A DNA stretch of 8,797 nt, taken from positions 1 to 8,797 of the forward strand of contig CAJPTS010000063.1 of assembly GCA_905373625.1 (NCBI GenBank). The letters are read 5' to 3'. The translations under genes were made by a program, and so were the position numbers. The stretch comes from Bacteroidia bacterium. GTDB lineage: Bacteria > Bacteroidota > Bacteroidia > Bacteroidales > CAJPTX01. The notes under the pieces were generated by a model. The model ran no database searches, had not been told where the DNA came from, and saw only the letters and a program-made list of their open reading frames with translations. How positions within the stretch are numbered: the stretch's first letter is position 1; each line of letters starts with the position of its first letter. Positions 1-6,962 of this stretch are shown one piece after another.

Positions 1-2
1 CC

Positions 3-365
3 CCATGCGCTAGTGTAGATGACGCGCTAATAGCCACTGGGTTTCCTTACTACGACTATGACCGCCTGCCGCAATTCATGGACACGTTGGAATACTTCAT
101 GCGGAATTCGCACGGTATGCGTCGTCTCGGCTCAGCAGCCACAGACTTGGTATACGTGGCCTGTGGGCGCGTAGATGCCTTCTACGAATATGGTTTGAAA
201 CCGTGGGACGTGGCTGCGGGCATCATCATAGCTATAGAGGCTGGAGCACGCTTTTCCGATTACGAAGGCGGAAACAACTATTTGTATGGTGGAGAGTTAC
301 TCTGTGCAGCGCCGTCTCTATTCCCCGAATTCCAAGAAGTCATCACGCGTCTGATGCGCCGATAG
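3..365 (+). CDS. Inositol monophosphatase family protein (3' part only)
   Basis: This is the C-terminal 120 residues of a SuhB/IMPase-type Mg-dependent sugar-phosphate phosphatase. The reading frame is open from base 3, so the gene starts outside the window; the ATG at 78 is internal, because conserved sequence (ALIATGFPYYDYDRL) precedes it. Visible family hallmarks are GSAATDLVYVACGR and WDVAAG, whose Asp (codon 207-209) is a metal ligand of the second IMPase motif. The N-terminal metal site (the usual DPLDGT) is missing only because of the window edge. The stop TAG (363-365) lies one base before the acyltransferase ATG, so the two genes are almost certainly cotranscribed. The family hydrolyses inositol 1-phosphate, but members also act on other sugar phosphates or on 3'-phosphoadenosine compounds, and this fragment does not settle the substrate. 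In Bacteroidota an inositol-phosphatase could feed inositol lipid synthesis; that is inference from the lipid-enzyme neighbour. Confidence 0.9.
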   Translation, partial: PCASVDDALIATGFPYYDYDRLPQFMDTLEYFMRNSHGMRRLGSAATDLVYVACGRVDAFYEYGLKPWDVAAGIIIAIEAGARFSDYEGGNNYLYGGELLCAAPSLFPEFQEVITRLMRR

Positions 366-366
366 T

Positions 367-1254
367 ATGAAGAAGATTACTGATGCCCTGCTCTATTGGC
401 TTTTCTATGCAGTCACGTGGAGTATCGCCATTCTGCCACGTCCTCTCTTTTACTTTCAAAGTGATGTACTTGCCTTTTTGTTGGCTTGTGTACTTCGCTA
501 TCGTCGGAAGGTTGTACATGCTAACCTTGCCAACTCTTTTCCCGAGCTTTCAGAGAGAGAACGCCGACGTATTGCACGACGCTTCTACCTGCATCTATCC
601 GATCTTATTCTAGAGTCCTTCTTTTTACTTCACGCTTCGCCGAAGCGAATGTTGAGGCGCTGTACCTATACTAACAATGAACTTTTAGAACCTTATTTTG
701 AGCAAGGACGTAATGTGGTGATTGCGGCTGCACACACCGCCAACTGGGAGTTTCTTACTACGGCTGCGCCGCAAATAAAACATCACATGCTTAATGTTTT
801 TAAGCCCGTGCACAATAGGAGGATAGGGCGTTTTCTTACCAAGTCGCGCGAACGGCTGGGTGGAACGGCTGTACCTATGAATGGCATACTGCGCGCCATA
901 GTCCGCTACGAGCAGCAGCATATTCCCACACTTATTGGTTTAATCTCTGACCAGACGCCGCCCCCTGGTAATTATCCGTGGCTGCAATTTCTTAATCAGG
1001 ACACGATGGTATTTACAGGCGTAGAGAAGATTGCAAAACAGTTCGATGCGCCTGTATTCTTTTGCGACATGACGCGTGTGCGGCGTGGCTATTATTCGGT
1101 AACCTTGCGCCCCATCACCGCCAAACCTAAAGAAGAGCCCGAGAACTTTATCACTGCCACATACATGCGGCTGTTGGAGGAGGCGATCCGTCGTAACCCC
1201 GAAGCGTGGCTCTGGTCACATAAGCGCTGGAAAAGAAAAAGACCGACCGCTTAA
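367..1254 (+). CDS. LpxL/HtrB-type lipid acyltransferase (lysophospholipid acyltransferase family)
   Basis: A 295-residue protein of the bacterial lipid A late acyltransferase family, which transfers an acyl chain onto a lipid A precursor at the cytoplasmic face of the inner membrane. A hydrophobic N-terminal segment (about residues 9-40) can anchor it. The catalytic HX4E motif is intact: His123 to Glu128 in AAHTANWEF. Other family landmarks are DQTP (Asp195 onward), the FLNQDTMVFTGVEKIA block (208-223) and the terminal HKRWK (285-289). Length is normal for the family. It starts one base after the upstream phosphatase stop and has no obvious Shine-Dalgarno, which suggests translational coupling. 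It ends 16 bases from the stop of the convergent aminotransferase, with no hairpin between. Lipid A is the likeliest acceptor, but relatives in Bacteroidota may acylate other lipids, so I give no gene symbol. Confidence 0.88.
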   Translation: MKKITDALLYWLFYAVTWSIAILPRPLFYFQSDVLAFLLACVLRYRRKVVHANLANSFPELSERERRRIARRFYLHLSDLILESFFLLHASPKRMLRRCTYTNNELLEPYFEQGRNVVIAAAHTANWEFLTTAAPQIKHHMLNVFKPVHNRRIGRFLTKSRERLGGTAVPMNGILRAIVRYEQQHIPTLIGLISDQTPPPGNYPWLQFLNQDTMVFTGVEKIAKQFDAPVFFCDMTRVRRGYYSVTLRPITAKPKEEPENFITATYMRLLEEAIRRNPEAWLWSHKRWKRKRPTA

Positions 1255-1270
1255 GCTCTTCTGTGCGTAG

Positions 1271-2383
1271 CTAATGTGTTTGGAAAAAGGAACGTACGCC
1301 CGCAATTACCTGATCTTGTTGCGCTAGCGTGAGCTCAGTGTGCATTGGGAGTGAGAGTACTTCGTTTGCTAAACGACGCGAGACTGCGAGTGCACCTACG
1401 GTACGTCCTGTATGGCAAAAAGCCACTTGGTCGCACAATGCTAGCGGATAATATATCATAGACGGGATGCCCAGCGCCTGCAAATGTGCTCGTAATGCAT
1501 CGCGCTGCCCATGATGTATACGGAGTGTGTACTGATGGAAGGTGCAGCCCCTCGTCTCGGGAGTAATAATCTCTTCTAAGTCAGACAGATGCTCTGTGTA
1601 GTATTTAGCCGCTGTAATACGCGCCTGCAAATATTCGTCTAGGTGTCGGAGCTTTATGCGTAAGATAGCAGCCTGAAGGGTGTCTAAACGCGAATTACAG
1701 CCAATTATCTCGTGATGATACTTCTCGCGTTGTCCGTGATTGGCTATCATGCGCAGACGTTCTGCCAATTCCAAATCGCGTGTCATCATAGCGCCGCCGT
1801 CGCCAAAACAGCCCAAATTTTTGGTGGGGAAAAAAGATGTACAACTCACATTGCCGAGCGTACCTACTTTAACCGTATTACCTCCTATTTCATACTGTGC
1901 CCCAAGGGACTGTGCATTATCTTCTACCACCTTTACCTCGTGCTGTTTTGCCCAGTATAATATGCTGTGCATGTCGGCACTCCGCCCGTATAAATGAACG
2001 GGGATAACGGCTTTTACACGCGGACTCCATGCCGCTTCTAGTTGGTTCGGATCTATATTGAACGTATTTTCATCTACGTCCACCAGAACAGGGTGTAAGC
2101 CCAGCAATGCGATGACCTCGGCACTGGCCACGTAGGTGAAAGCTGGTACAACCACCTCATCGCCAGGTTGTAATCCGAGTGCCATGAGCGAGATCTGAAG
2201 AGCATCTGTACCATTACCACACGGTACTACGTGCATCCCCTCCATGTACTGTCCGAGCTCTTCGGCAAAGAGACGAACCTCCTTGCCGTTGATAAAATCA
2301 CCTTGTAAGATTACTCGTTCCAGTGCCGTCAGAATCTCCAGATAAATCTTCTTCGTCTGCGAGACGAGATCAACCATTTGCAT
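1271..2383 (-). CDS. DegT/DnrJ/EryC1/StrS aminotransferase, WbpE/PorR-like
   Basis: A 370-residue PLP-dependent aminotransferase of the family that converts a keto nucleotide-sugar to an amino sugar for O-antigen or other surface glycan. Motifs in order: GNGTDAL (56-62, cofactor phosphate binding), VEDNAQSLGAQ (153-163, with Asp155 and Gln158 contacting PLP), FFPTKNLGCFGDGGA (184-198, with Lys188 as the Schiff-base lysine), and HGQREKYHHEIIGCNSRLD (216-234). The run from the lysine through NSRLDTLQAAIL closely resembles Pseudomonas WbpE, the UDP-3-keto-sugar 3-aminotransferase, as I remember that sequence. PorR of P. gingivalis, needed for anionic polysaccharide and gingipain anchoring, belongs to the same family. 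The gene follows lnt by 40 bp on the same strand and is probably cotranscribed with it. An in-frame ATG two codons in (at 2377) is an equally plausible start. No other sugar-biosynthesis gene is nearby, so the exact substrate is not determined. Confidence 0.9.
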   Translation of the reverse strand: MQMVDLVSQTKKIYLEILTALERVILQGDFINGKEVRLFAEELGQYMEGMHVVPCGNGTDALQISLMALGLQPGDEVVVPAFTYVASAEVIALLGLHPVLVDVDENTFNIDPNQLEAAWSPRVKAVIPVHLYGRSADMHSILYWAKQHEVKVVEDNAQSLGAQYEIGGNTVKVGTLGNVSCTSFFPTKNLGCFGDGGAMMTRDLELAERLRMIANHGQREKYHHEIIGCNSRLDTLQAAILRIKLRHLDEYLQARITAAKYYTEHLSDLEEIITPETRGCTFHQYTLRIHHGQRDALRAHLQALGIPSMIYYPLALCDQVAFCHTGRTVGALAVSRRLANEVLSLPMHTELTLAQQDQVIAGVRSFFQTH

Positions 2384-2423
2384 TGTAAAGCTGTGTAAAA
2401 TGACAAGAGGAGAGCACTACGTA

Positions 2424-4034
2424 TTAGTGTTTAGCGCGGAAGCGCATTACCATGCCGCCAACAATGAGTCCTACGATGCAGAAATACGCAGCGCGTCCCA
2501 AGAAATCGCCCCACCGCACATAGAATGTCTGTTCTGATTTGGGATATACTATGCCTTTTAGCGCTCCCTGCTGCCACCATCCCAAGCGTTGGACGACGTG
2601 CCCCGCAGGATCTATTATGCCTGAGATGCCTGTATTCGCGGAGCGTACTAACCAACGGCGAGTCTCTATGGCGCGGAGGCGTGCGTAGTTAAAATGGTTT
2701 CGGTAACCAGGCGTATCGCCCCACCAACCGTCGTTGGTAATAATGGCTAGAAGATTGGCGTCCTTACGTACGTATTCGGTGCAGAACTCGCCAAAGACGG
2801 ATTCGTAACATATTATGGGGGCTACGCCGATGTGGTCGGGCGTATGAAATACGGTACGGTGCTCTTGTGTTCCTAAATTGCCCACCATTCCACCAAGGTT
2901 TATACTCAGTTTATCTAGAAAACGAAAGAATTGTGGGTAAGGAAGCATTTCTACGCCCACCACGAGTTTAGACTTGAAGTAATGGTCAGTATATTCGGGC
3001 TTGTCGCCTAGTAGTAGGGCAGCGTTGTAGGCATCGTACCACGTTTTTTTATCAGCCATACAGTGTGCCGTTTTCGTGGGTTGTTTTTCTGACTCGTACA
3101 ATTTTAACAACGTAGTTCCTACAATGACTCGACACTGCGGATACGCTTCCATGAAGCTTTGAATCATGGTTACAGCAGGCGAATCATTTACATGTTGCAA
3201 CCATATACTGCTCGGAATAGACGTCTCGGGCATCACCAGAAGGCGTGTCGCTGCGGTCATCTTCTCTTTGGCCAGCACGAGCATACGCGCCACCTGCTCC
3301 TCGTCCGAGAGAGTACTAAATTTTTCATTCCATGGGTCAACATTTGGTTGTATGATCACCACCTCAATGCCATCGCCATCAGAGACTACAGAGGGCATGA
3401 GAAGCCACGACAAAAATAGAGGTAGAAGGAGAACAATTGCCGTAAAGGACACCAAGATGACACGCGCTTTGCTGCGAAGCGTCTGCCAATGTACTAAGAG
3501 GTGGTAAAGTAAAACATTGAATAAGAGAATCCAGAGTGAGCCGCCCAGCACGCCTGTATACTCGTACCACTGCACAGCCCAAGGAGCACTAGCCATCCCA
3601 TTGCCTAAGGTTAGCCACGGCCAAGCAATCTCGGAGTTGTGAAAAAAATATTCAAAGCCCACCCATCCGACGAGGAGAGCTGCTGTTCCCCACGAAGCGC
3701 CTAAACGCTGCCAACCATACACAACAAAGGTTAGTACCAGAGCCATGCAAGCTGCCATGGCCACTACGGCACCAATCATACCTCCAACGGTAGCCCCTTG
3801 TATCCACCAAACCGTAAGCGTATTCCAAGCAAAGACTGCCAGATAGGTATAGCCGTACGTCTTCCAAAAACCAGTGCGAGTATCTACAAGCTTGTGCAAA
3901 AGATGCAACCATGGTAACCACGCCACAAAGAGAAACGGCCAGAGGTTAAATTCCCAAGCCAAACACATTAAAACACCGCCGAGCAGTGCTAGAAGCCATC
4001 GCTTGCCGAGCCACTTTGTCACTGAGCTACACAT
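2424..4034 (-). CDS. lnt: Apolipoprotein N-acyltransferase
   Basis: Lnt adds the third acyl chain to the N-terminal cysteine of diacylated lipoproteins in the inner membrane, the last step before outer-membrane sorting. At 536 residues it is of usual length. Hydrophobic segments at about 12-48, 62-106, 116-130, 160-181 and 190-213 form the membrane part, and a C-terminal membrane segment lies at about 511-531. The nitrilase-like periplasmic domain between them carries the expected triad: Glu270 (in MPETSIP), Lys354 (in KSKLVVGVE) and Cys409 (in ICYES), followed by Glu411. Lys354 sits eight residues before Glu362, the same spacing as Lys335-Glu343 in E. coli. The LVVGVE segment replaces the proteobacterial LVPFGE and fits Bacteroidota sequences I recall. 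It is divergent from the invertase gene and leads the two-gene unit with the aminotransferase. No strong Shine-Dalgarno precedes the ATG. Confidence 0.96.
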   Translation of the reverse strand: MCSSVTKWLGKRWLLALLGGVLMCLAWEFNLWPFLFVAWLPWLHLLHKLVDTRTGFWKTYGYTYLAVFAWNTLTVWWIQGATVGGMIGAVVAMAACMALVLTFVVYGWQRLGASWGTAALLVGWVGFEYFFHNSEIAWPWLTLGNGMASAPWAVQWYEYTGVLGGSLWILLFNVLLYHLLVHWQTLRSKARVILVSFTAIVLLLPLFLSWLLMPSVVSDGDGIEVVIIQPNVDPWNEKFSTLSDEEQVARMLVLAKEKMTAATRLLVMPETSIPSSIWLQHVNDSPAVTMIQSFMEAYPQCRVIVGTTLLKLYESEKQPTKTAHCMADKKTWYDAYNAALLLGDKPEYTDHYFKSKLVVGVEMLPYPQFFRFLDKLSINLGGMVGNLGTQEHRTVFHTPDHIGVAPIICYESVFGEFCTEYVRKDANLLAIITNDGWWGDTPGYRNHFNYARLRAIETRRWLVRSANTGISGIIDPAGHVVQRLGWWQQGALKGIVYPKSEQTFYVRWGDFLGRAAYFCIVGLIVGGMVMRFRAKH

Positions 4035-4169
4035 CTTCTGTCTGTTAGAACGCTTATAATAACGTATGATAATCTGCTATAATTATACACAATCCTACGA
4101 ATACGTATGTCCAGCCACGTGTCTGAGCGCTTTTTGTGTTTTAATTTGCCGACTAAAAATATAATAAGC
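4035..4169. promoter_or_regulatory. Divergent intergenic region between lnt and the invertase gene
   Basis: This 135-bp AT-rich gap must hold the start signals of lnt (leftward) and the recombinase (rightward). It contains a perfect 10-bp palindrome TATAATTATA at 4078-4087. On the minus strand TAGGATTG (4090-4097) matches the Bacteroidota -7 element TAnnTTTG at seven of eight positions and could serve lnt, but I see no TTTG at the expected -33 distance. ACGTATG occurs twice as a direct repeat (4062 and 4103). No pair of long inverted repeats that would mark an invertible promoter is visible. Confidence 0.45.
4141..4148 (+). promoter_or_regulatory. Possible -7 promoter element for the invertase gene
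   Basis: TTAATTTG matches the Bacteroidota -7 consensus TAnnTTTG at seven of eight positions and lies 21 bases before the chosen ATG, giving a short leader. The -33 TTTG partner is not found at the normal 19-21 bp spacing; the only nearby TTTG (4133-4136) is too close. Weak evidence. Confidence 0.25.
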
Positions 4170-4781
4170 ATGATTTACGGATACATCAGAGTGAGCAGCG
4201 ACAAGCAGACTGTAGAGAACCAACGTTTTGAGATCACCAATTTCTGCAAGCAGCAGAATTTTCGTATTGATGACTGGATTGAGGAGACTATTAGTGGAAC
4301 AAAAAATTACTCCAAGCGTCAACTAGGGTTGTTGTTGAAAAAAGTGGGTAAGGATGATATCATAATCTGTAGCGAGCTATCGCGCCTCGGGCGTAACCTT
4401 TTCATGATCATGGAGATACTGAACATCTGTATGACCAAAGAGTGTCGCGTTTGGACGATAAAAGACAACTACCGTCTGGGCGATGACATCCAGTCGAAGG
4501 TCTTGGCTTTTGCCTTTGGCTTGTCAGCCGAGATAGAGCGCAATCTAATCAGTCAGCGCACAAAGGAGGCTTTGGCACGAAAAAAGACGGAGGGGGTGCA
4601 GTTGGGACGCCCGAAAGGGGCAAAAACGGCGCAAGATAAGCGCTTACTGTACGGCAAGCGTAATATGATAAAGGAGCTATTGAATGCCAAGGTCTCGCAG
4701 CGTAAAATTGCGGCGATTTGTAAGTGTAATCGTAATACCCTTGCCCGCTACATTAAGAAGGAAATGGTTACTGAAAATTGA
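4170..4781 (+). CDS. Serine site-specific recombinase, Mpi-type promoter invertase
   Basis: A 203-residue small serine recombinase (resolvase/invertase family). It cuts paired DNA sites through a 5'-phosphoserine link, and members of this branch invert the segment between inverted repeats. Seen: YIRVSSDKQ with nucleophile Ser9 and active-site Arg7, the ICSELSRLGRN block with Arg72 and Arg75, the long dimerisation helix around 107-139 ending in ALARKK, a GRPKG linker (146-150), and a C-terminal helix-turn-helix (about 168-197, SQRKIAAICKCNRNTLARYI). From memory, the stretch from SELSRLGRN through ALARKK is very close to Mpi of Bacteroides fragilis, which flips many capsule promoters in trans. 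An upstream in-frame ATG at 4107 would add 21 residues with no family resemblance; the ATG at 4170 puts the catalytic motif at its normal position. All catalytic residues are present, so the gene looks intact. It stands alone, divergent from lnt and convergent with yidC, with no other mobile-element gene and no obvious recombination-site pair beside it. Confidence 0.92.
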   Translation: MIYGYIRVSSDKQTVENQRFEITNFCKQQNFRIDDWIEETISGTKNYSKRQLGLLLKKVGKDDIIICSELSRLGRNLFMIMEILNICMTKECRVWTIKDNYRLGDDIQSKVLAFAFGLSAEIERNLISQRTKEALARKKTEGVQLGRPKGAKTAQDKRLLYGKRNMIKELLNAKVSQRKIAAICKCNRNTLARYIKKEMVTEN

Positions 4782-4857
4782 GCGTTTTTGGGGCTTTGTA
4801 GAGCAGCACACCTTTCTCTGGTTTTGTCTATAAGATGCGCGGTGCGGATTTTACAAC

Positions 4858-4873
4858 ACGCATTGCGTTTTTT
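4858..4873 (+). terminator. Weak candidate terminator for the invertase gene
   Basis: ACGC-ATT-GCGT forms a four-pair stem with a three-base loop, immediately followed by a T run (4868-4873). Flanking ACAA (4853-4856) and TTGT (4872-4875) could extend it with mismatches. The stem is short, so termination here is uncertain. Confidence 0.3.
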
Positions 4874-4911
4874 GTCCTGAAGGGGTAGTATAATCTTGCA
4901 CAAAGAAAAAA

Positions 4912-4942
4912 GGGTGAGCCAAATATTTATTTTGACTCACCC
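4912..4942 (-). terminator. Rho-independent terminator of yidC
   Basis: The inverted repeat GGGTGAG (4912-4918) and CTCACCC (4936-4942) pairs over seven bases, then after one C/A mismatch four more pairs form (CAAA with TTTG), closing an AT-rich loop. Read on the minus strand, the stem is followed directly by TTTTTTCTTT (4902-4911), the U tract of an intrinsic terminator. It lies about 108 bp beyond the yidC stop and has no comparable T run on the plus strand, so it belongs to the yidC transcript. Confidence 0.85.
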
Positions 4943-5049
4943 ATGTAACGCTCGTTCATACACGCAAAGCGATAAATGTGTTTTTAATCTGTCGCGTCTC
5001 TAGATTTTCTCCTCCGCAGCTATAATTTCTACGATTTACGAAGTCGGTC

Positions 5050-6897
5050 TTACTTTTTTGCCCGCTTAGCTTGTTCGCGTTGCATTTCTTGTAGACGCTG
5101 CATAAAGCCCGATTTCTTTTGCGGTCTGTTGGCATTTTGTTGTAAACGTGCCAGCATCTTTTTCTCGTCTACGGCATAGCGGATAAAATAAGTCTGCGCT
5201 ATGGTTATAAGCGTTGCCAGGAAATAATAGTAACTCAAGCCCGCCGAATAGTCATTGAACCAGAATAACATCATGATGGGCATCATGTAGAGCATCATAA
5301 ACTTCATCCCAGGCATCTGAGCATTAGAGCTCCCCGTCAGCTTATAGTTCATCTGCGAAGAGATAAAGAGCGTAGCTGCCATGAGTAAGGTAAACAAACT
5401 AATATGATCGCCATAGAAGGGGATGGAGAAAGGGAGGTGCACAATGGAGTCGTAACTAGACAAATCATCAGCCCATAAGAAGCTCTCTTGGCGTAATTCA
5501 AAAGAGGCGGGGAAGAAACGAAACATAGCAATGAGTATCGGGAACTGGATCAGGATGGGTAAACAGCCACCCAAGGGGTTCGCCCCAGCTCGTTTGTAGA
5601 GCTCCATGGTAGCTTGACCGCGCTTCGTGGCGTCCTCTTTGCGCGAATACTTCGCATTGATCTCGTCCACCATAGGCTTTAGTAGTCGCATCTTGGCCTG
5701 ACTTAGATAGGACTTAAAGGTAAGGGGGAAGATTACAATCTTGATCAGGATGGTCAGAATCAAGATGATTAGCCCATAATTGGTAATGTACTTGCTTAAC
5801 CAATAGAAGACGTTAATGACCACGTACTTATTGATCCAGCCAATGAGCCAGCCACCGAGCGGGATTACTTTTTCGTACTCATGCTCATAGGAGGCTAACG
5901 TCTTGTAAAGGTTCGGTCCATAGTAGAATTCTAGGTGGTAGCTGTCATTCTTTCCGCCTGTAAAGGGTAGCATAAGTGTGGCTGCGTAGTCGCGTAAATA
6001 CCCTTCTTCATCCGCCAATGATAGTTCTACATTGGTCTGCTCAAAAGCCTGCTCGTTGCGTAAAATGGCTGAAAAAAATTGTTCTTTGTATGCTAGCCAA
6101 GAAATCTTGGTGTTAATCTTCTCTTCAACCAGTTTGTCAGAAGGCGTCAACTCCTCGTAGTCACCATTGGTGGTATAATAGGACGCCGTGGTGTATTCCA
6201 GCTCTTTTTTAGCTCCTTTTTCTTGCTGTGGGGAGCGCATAGTCCACTGTAAATCTAGGTAACGCGTGGAGGATGCGAGCTGCACATCCATGTTCACAAA
6301 ACGTACTTGCCACTGCATGGCATATGAACCATAGGGTAACGCATAACAATATTCGAGATATCCGTTCCCCTGCGCCGCAGGAAGACGAAAAATAATGCGT
6401 GCTGTATCTCCTTGCCGTGTCGCAGTGACGTTTGAGGGGTCGGAGCATTCAAATAACTGCTCGGCGGTCTGACTGGTCGCTTGTGGGGTTAGAAAGTGTA
6501 ATGAGAGTTTGTTTTTGGTATCCTCCTTAAACAGGAGCAACGAATCACCATAATACGTTTTGTAGTCCTTCACCTGCACAGAGCGTGGGTAAGCGCCCAA
6601 GGTACTGAATGATACCTGTAATTTGTCATTTGCCAACACCAAACTCCTAGCTTCGCCCGCTACTCGGAATACGGTATCGGCTTGTCCATTGTTCGGATTA
6701 CGAAACGCACTGTCTTGTGCTGCACGTGCCTTTTCTTCTGCTAATCGCTGAGCCTCCTCTTGTGCTTGCACGCGAGCTATCGAATCGCGTTGCGCCTCTA
6801 GACGTGCAACCTCCTCCTCGCTCGGACGATTGAAATAGGAAAAGCCTACCACTATCGCAAAGATGAGTACCAGACCCAAAATTGTTTTCTTATCCAT
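5050..6897 (-). CDS. yidC: Membrane protein insertase YidC
   Basis: YidC inserts and folds inner-membrane proteins, alone or with SecYEG. I chose the ATG at 6897, giving 615 residues, because MDKKTILGLVLIFAIVVGFS is the conserved first membrane segment; the ATG at 6930 adds 11 residues lacking any family likeness. Order: N-terminal membrane helix (5-22), a charged probable coiled coil (27-61, rich in E, A, Q and R), the large periplasmic domain (about 75-345), then the conserved insertase core (about 355-575) with membrane segments near 358-392, 445-463, 497-517, 530-547 and 555-574. The motif PLTFKSYLSQAKM (391-403) and the cytoplasmic loop (404-440) are standard. At the position of the conserved groove arginine (E. 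coli Arg366, four residues before YPLT) this protein has Lys386. A basic tail (576-615) may touch ribosomes. It sits 65 bp downstream of pyrG and ends before a strong terminator. Confidence 0.96.
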   Translation of the reverse strand: MDKKTILGLVLIFAIVVGFSYFNRPSEEEVARLEAQRDSIARVQAQEEAQRLAEEKARAAQDSAFRNPNNGQADTVFRVAGEARSLVLANDKLQVSFSTLGAYPRSVQVKDYKTYYGDSLLLFKEDTKNKLSLHFLTPQATSQTAEQLFECSDPSNVTATRQGDTARIIFRLPAAQGNGYLEYCYALPYGSYAMQWQVRFVNMDVQLASSTRYLDLQWTMRSPQQEKGAKKELEYTTASYYTTNGDYEELTPSDKLVEEKINTKISWLAYKEQFFSAILRNEQAFEQTNVELSLADEEGYLRDYAATLMLPFTGGKNDSYHLEFYYGPNLYKTLASYEHEYEKVIPLGGWLIGWINKYVVINVFYWLSKYITNYGLIILILTILIKIVIFPLTFKSYLSQAKMRLLKPMVDEINAKYSRKEDATKRGQATMELYKRAGANPLGGCLPILIQFPILIAMFRFFPASFELRQESFLWADDLSSYDSIVHLPFSIPFYGDHISLFTLLMAATLFISSQMNYKLTGSSNAQMPGMKFMMLYMMPIMMLFWFNDYSAGLSYYYFLATLITIAQTYFIRYAVDEKKMLARLQQNANRPQKKSGFMQRLQEMQREQAKRAKK

Positions 6898-6919
6898 AAA
6901 ACTTAGCTTTCTTTTATAA

Positions 6920-6937
6920 GCATTTAACACGAAATGC
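6920..6937. other. Stem-loop between pyrG and yidC
   Basis: GCATTT (6920-6925) and AAATGC (6932-6937) form a perfect six-pair stem with a six-base loop. On the plus strand it is followed by CTTTTT and resembles a weak terminator, yet no plus-strand gene leads into it. On the minus strand, the direction of pyrG and yidC, no T run follows, so readthrough from pyrG is expected. It could be an RNA processing or stabilising element in the leader of yidC, or chance. No canonical promoter is visible in the 65-bp spacer. Confidence 0.35.
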
Positions 6938-6962
6938 CTTTTTACATCTAAAAAGCGGGATG

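Larger units (their letters stand above)
4782..5049. other. Intergenic region between invertase and yidC 3' ends
   Basis: This 268-bp convergent gap contains the yidC terminator (4912-4942) and a weak candidate terminator for the recombinase (4858-4873). A promoter-like pair, TTTG (4871-4874) and TAATCTTG (4891-4898), points rightward with a 16-bp spacer, shorter than usual. A GGAGGAG string occurs on the minus strand (5010-5016) but no start codon follows it at a useful distance. I see no tRNA and no open frame of interest. Confidence 0.6.

Noticed and set aside
1251..1273. Terminator between the convergent acyltransferase and aminotransferase genes
   Set aside because: The only symmetry is the 8-bp palindrome GCTTAAGC (1249-1256), without a loop or T run.
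2763..2774. ACGTACGT inside lnt as an invertase target site
   Set aside because: It resembles the ARACGTWCGT core I recall for B. fragilis invertible regions, but it lies in conserved coding sequence, is self-complementary and has no partner repeat nearby.
4107..4169. Longer recombinase start at 4107
   Set aside because: The 21 extra residues resemble nothing in the family, and the catalytic YIRVSS motif normally lies within the first ten residues, which the ATG at 4170 gives.
4946..4955. TAACGCTCGT as half of an invertible repeat with GAGCGTT at 4780-4786
   Set aside because: Only seven bases match in inverted orientation over a 160-bp interval; one or two such matches are expected by chance.
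4076..5027. Direct repeat GCTATAATT at 4076-4084 and 5019-5027 flanking the invertase
   Set aside because: Nine AT-rich bases with no extended similarity; the right copy is close to the yidC end and suggests no element boundary.
6898..6930. Longer YidC start at 6930
   Set aside because: It adds 11 residues ahead of the conserved first membrane segment MDKKT..., which is the usual beginning in this phylum.
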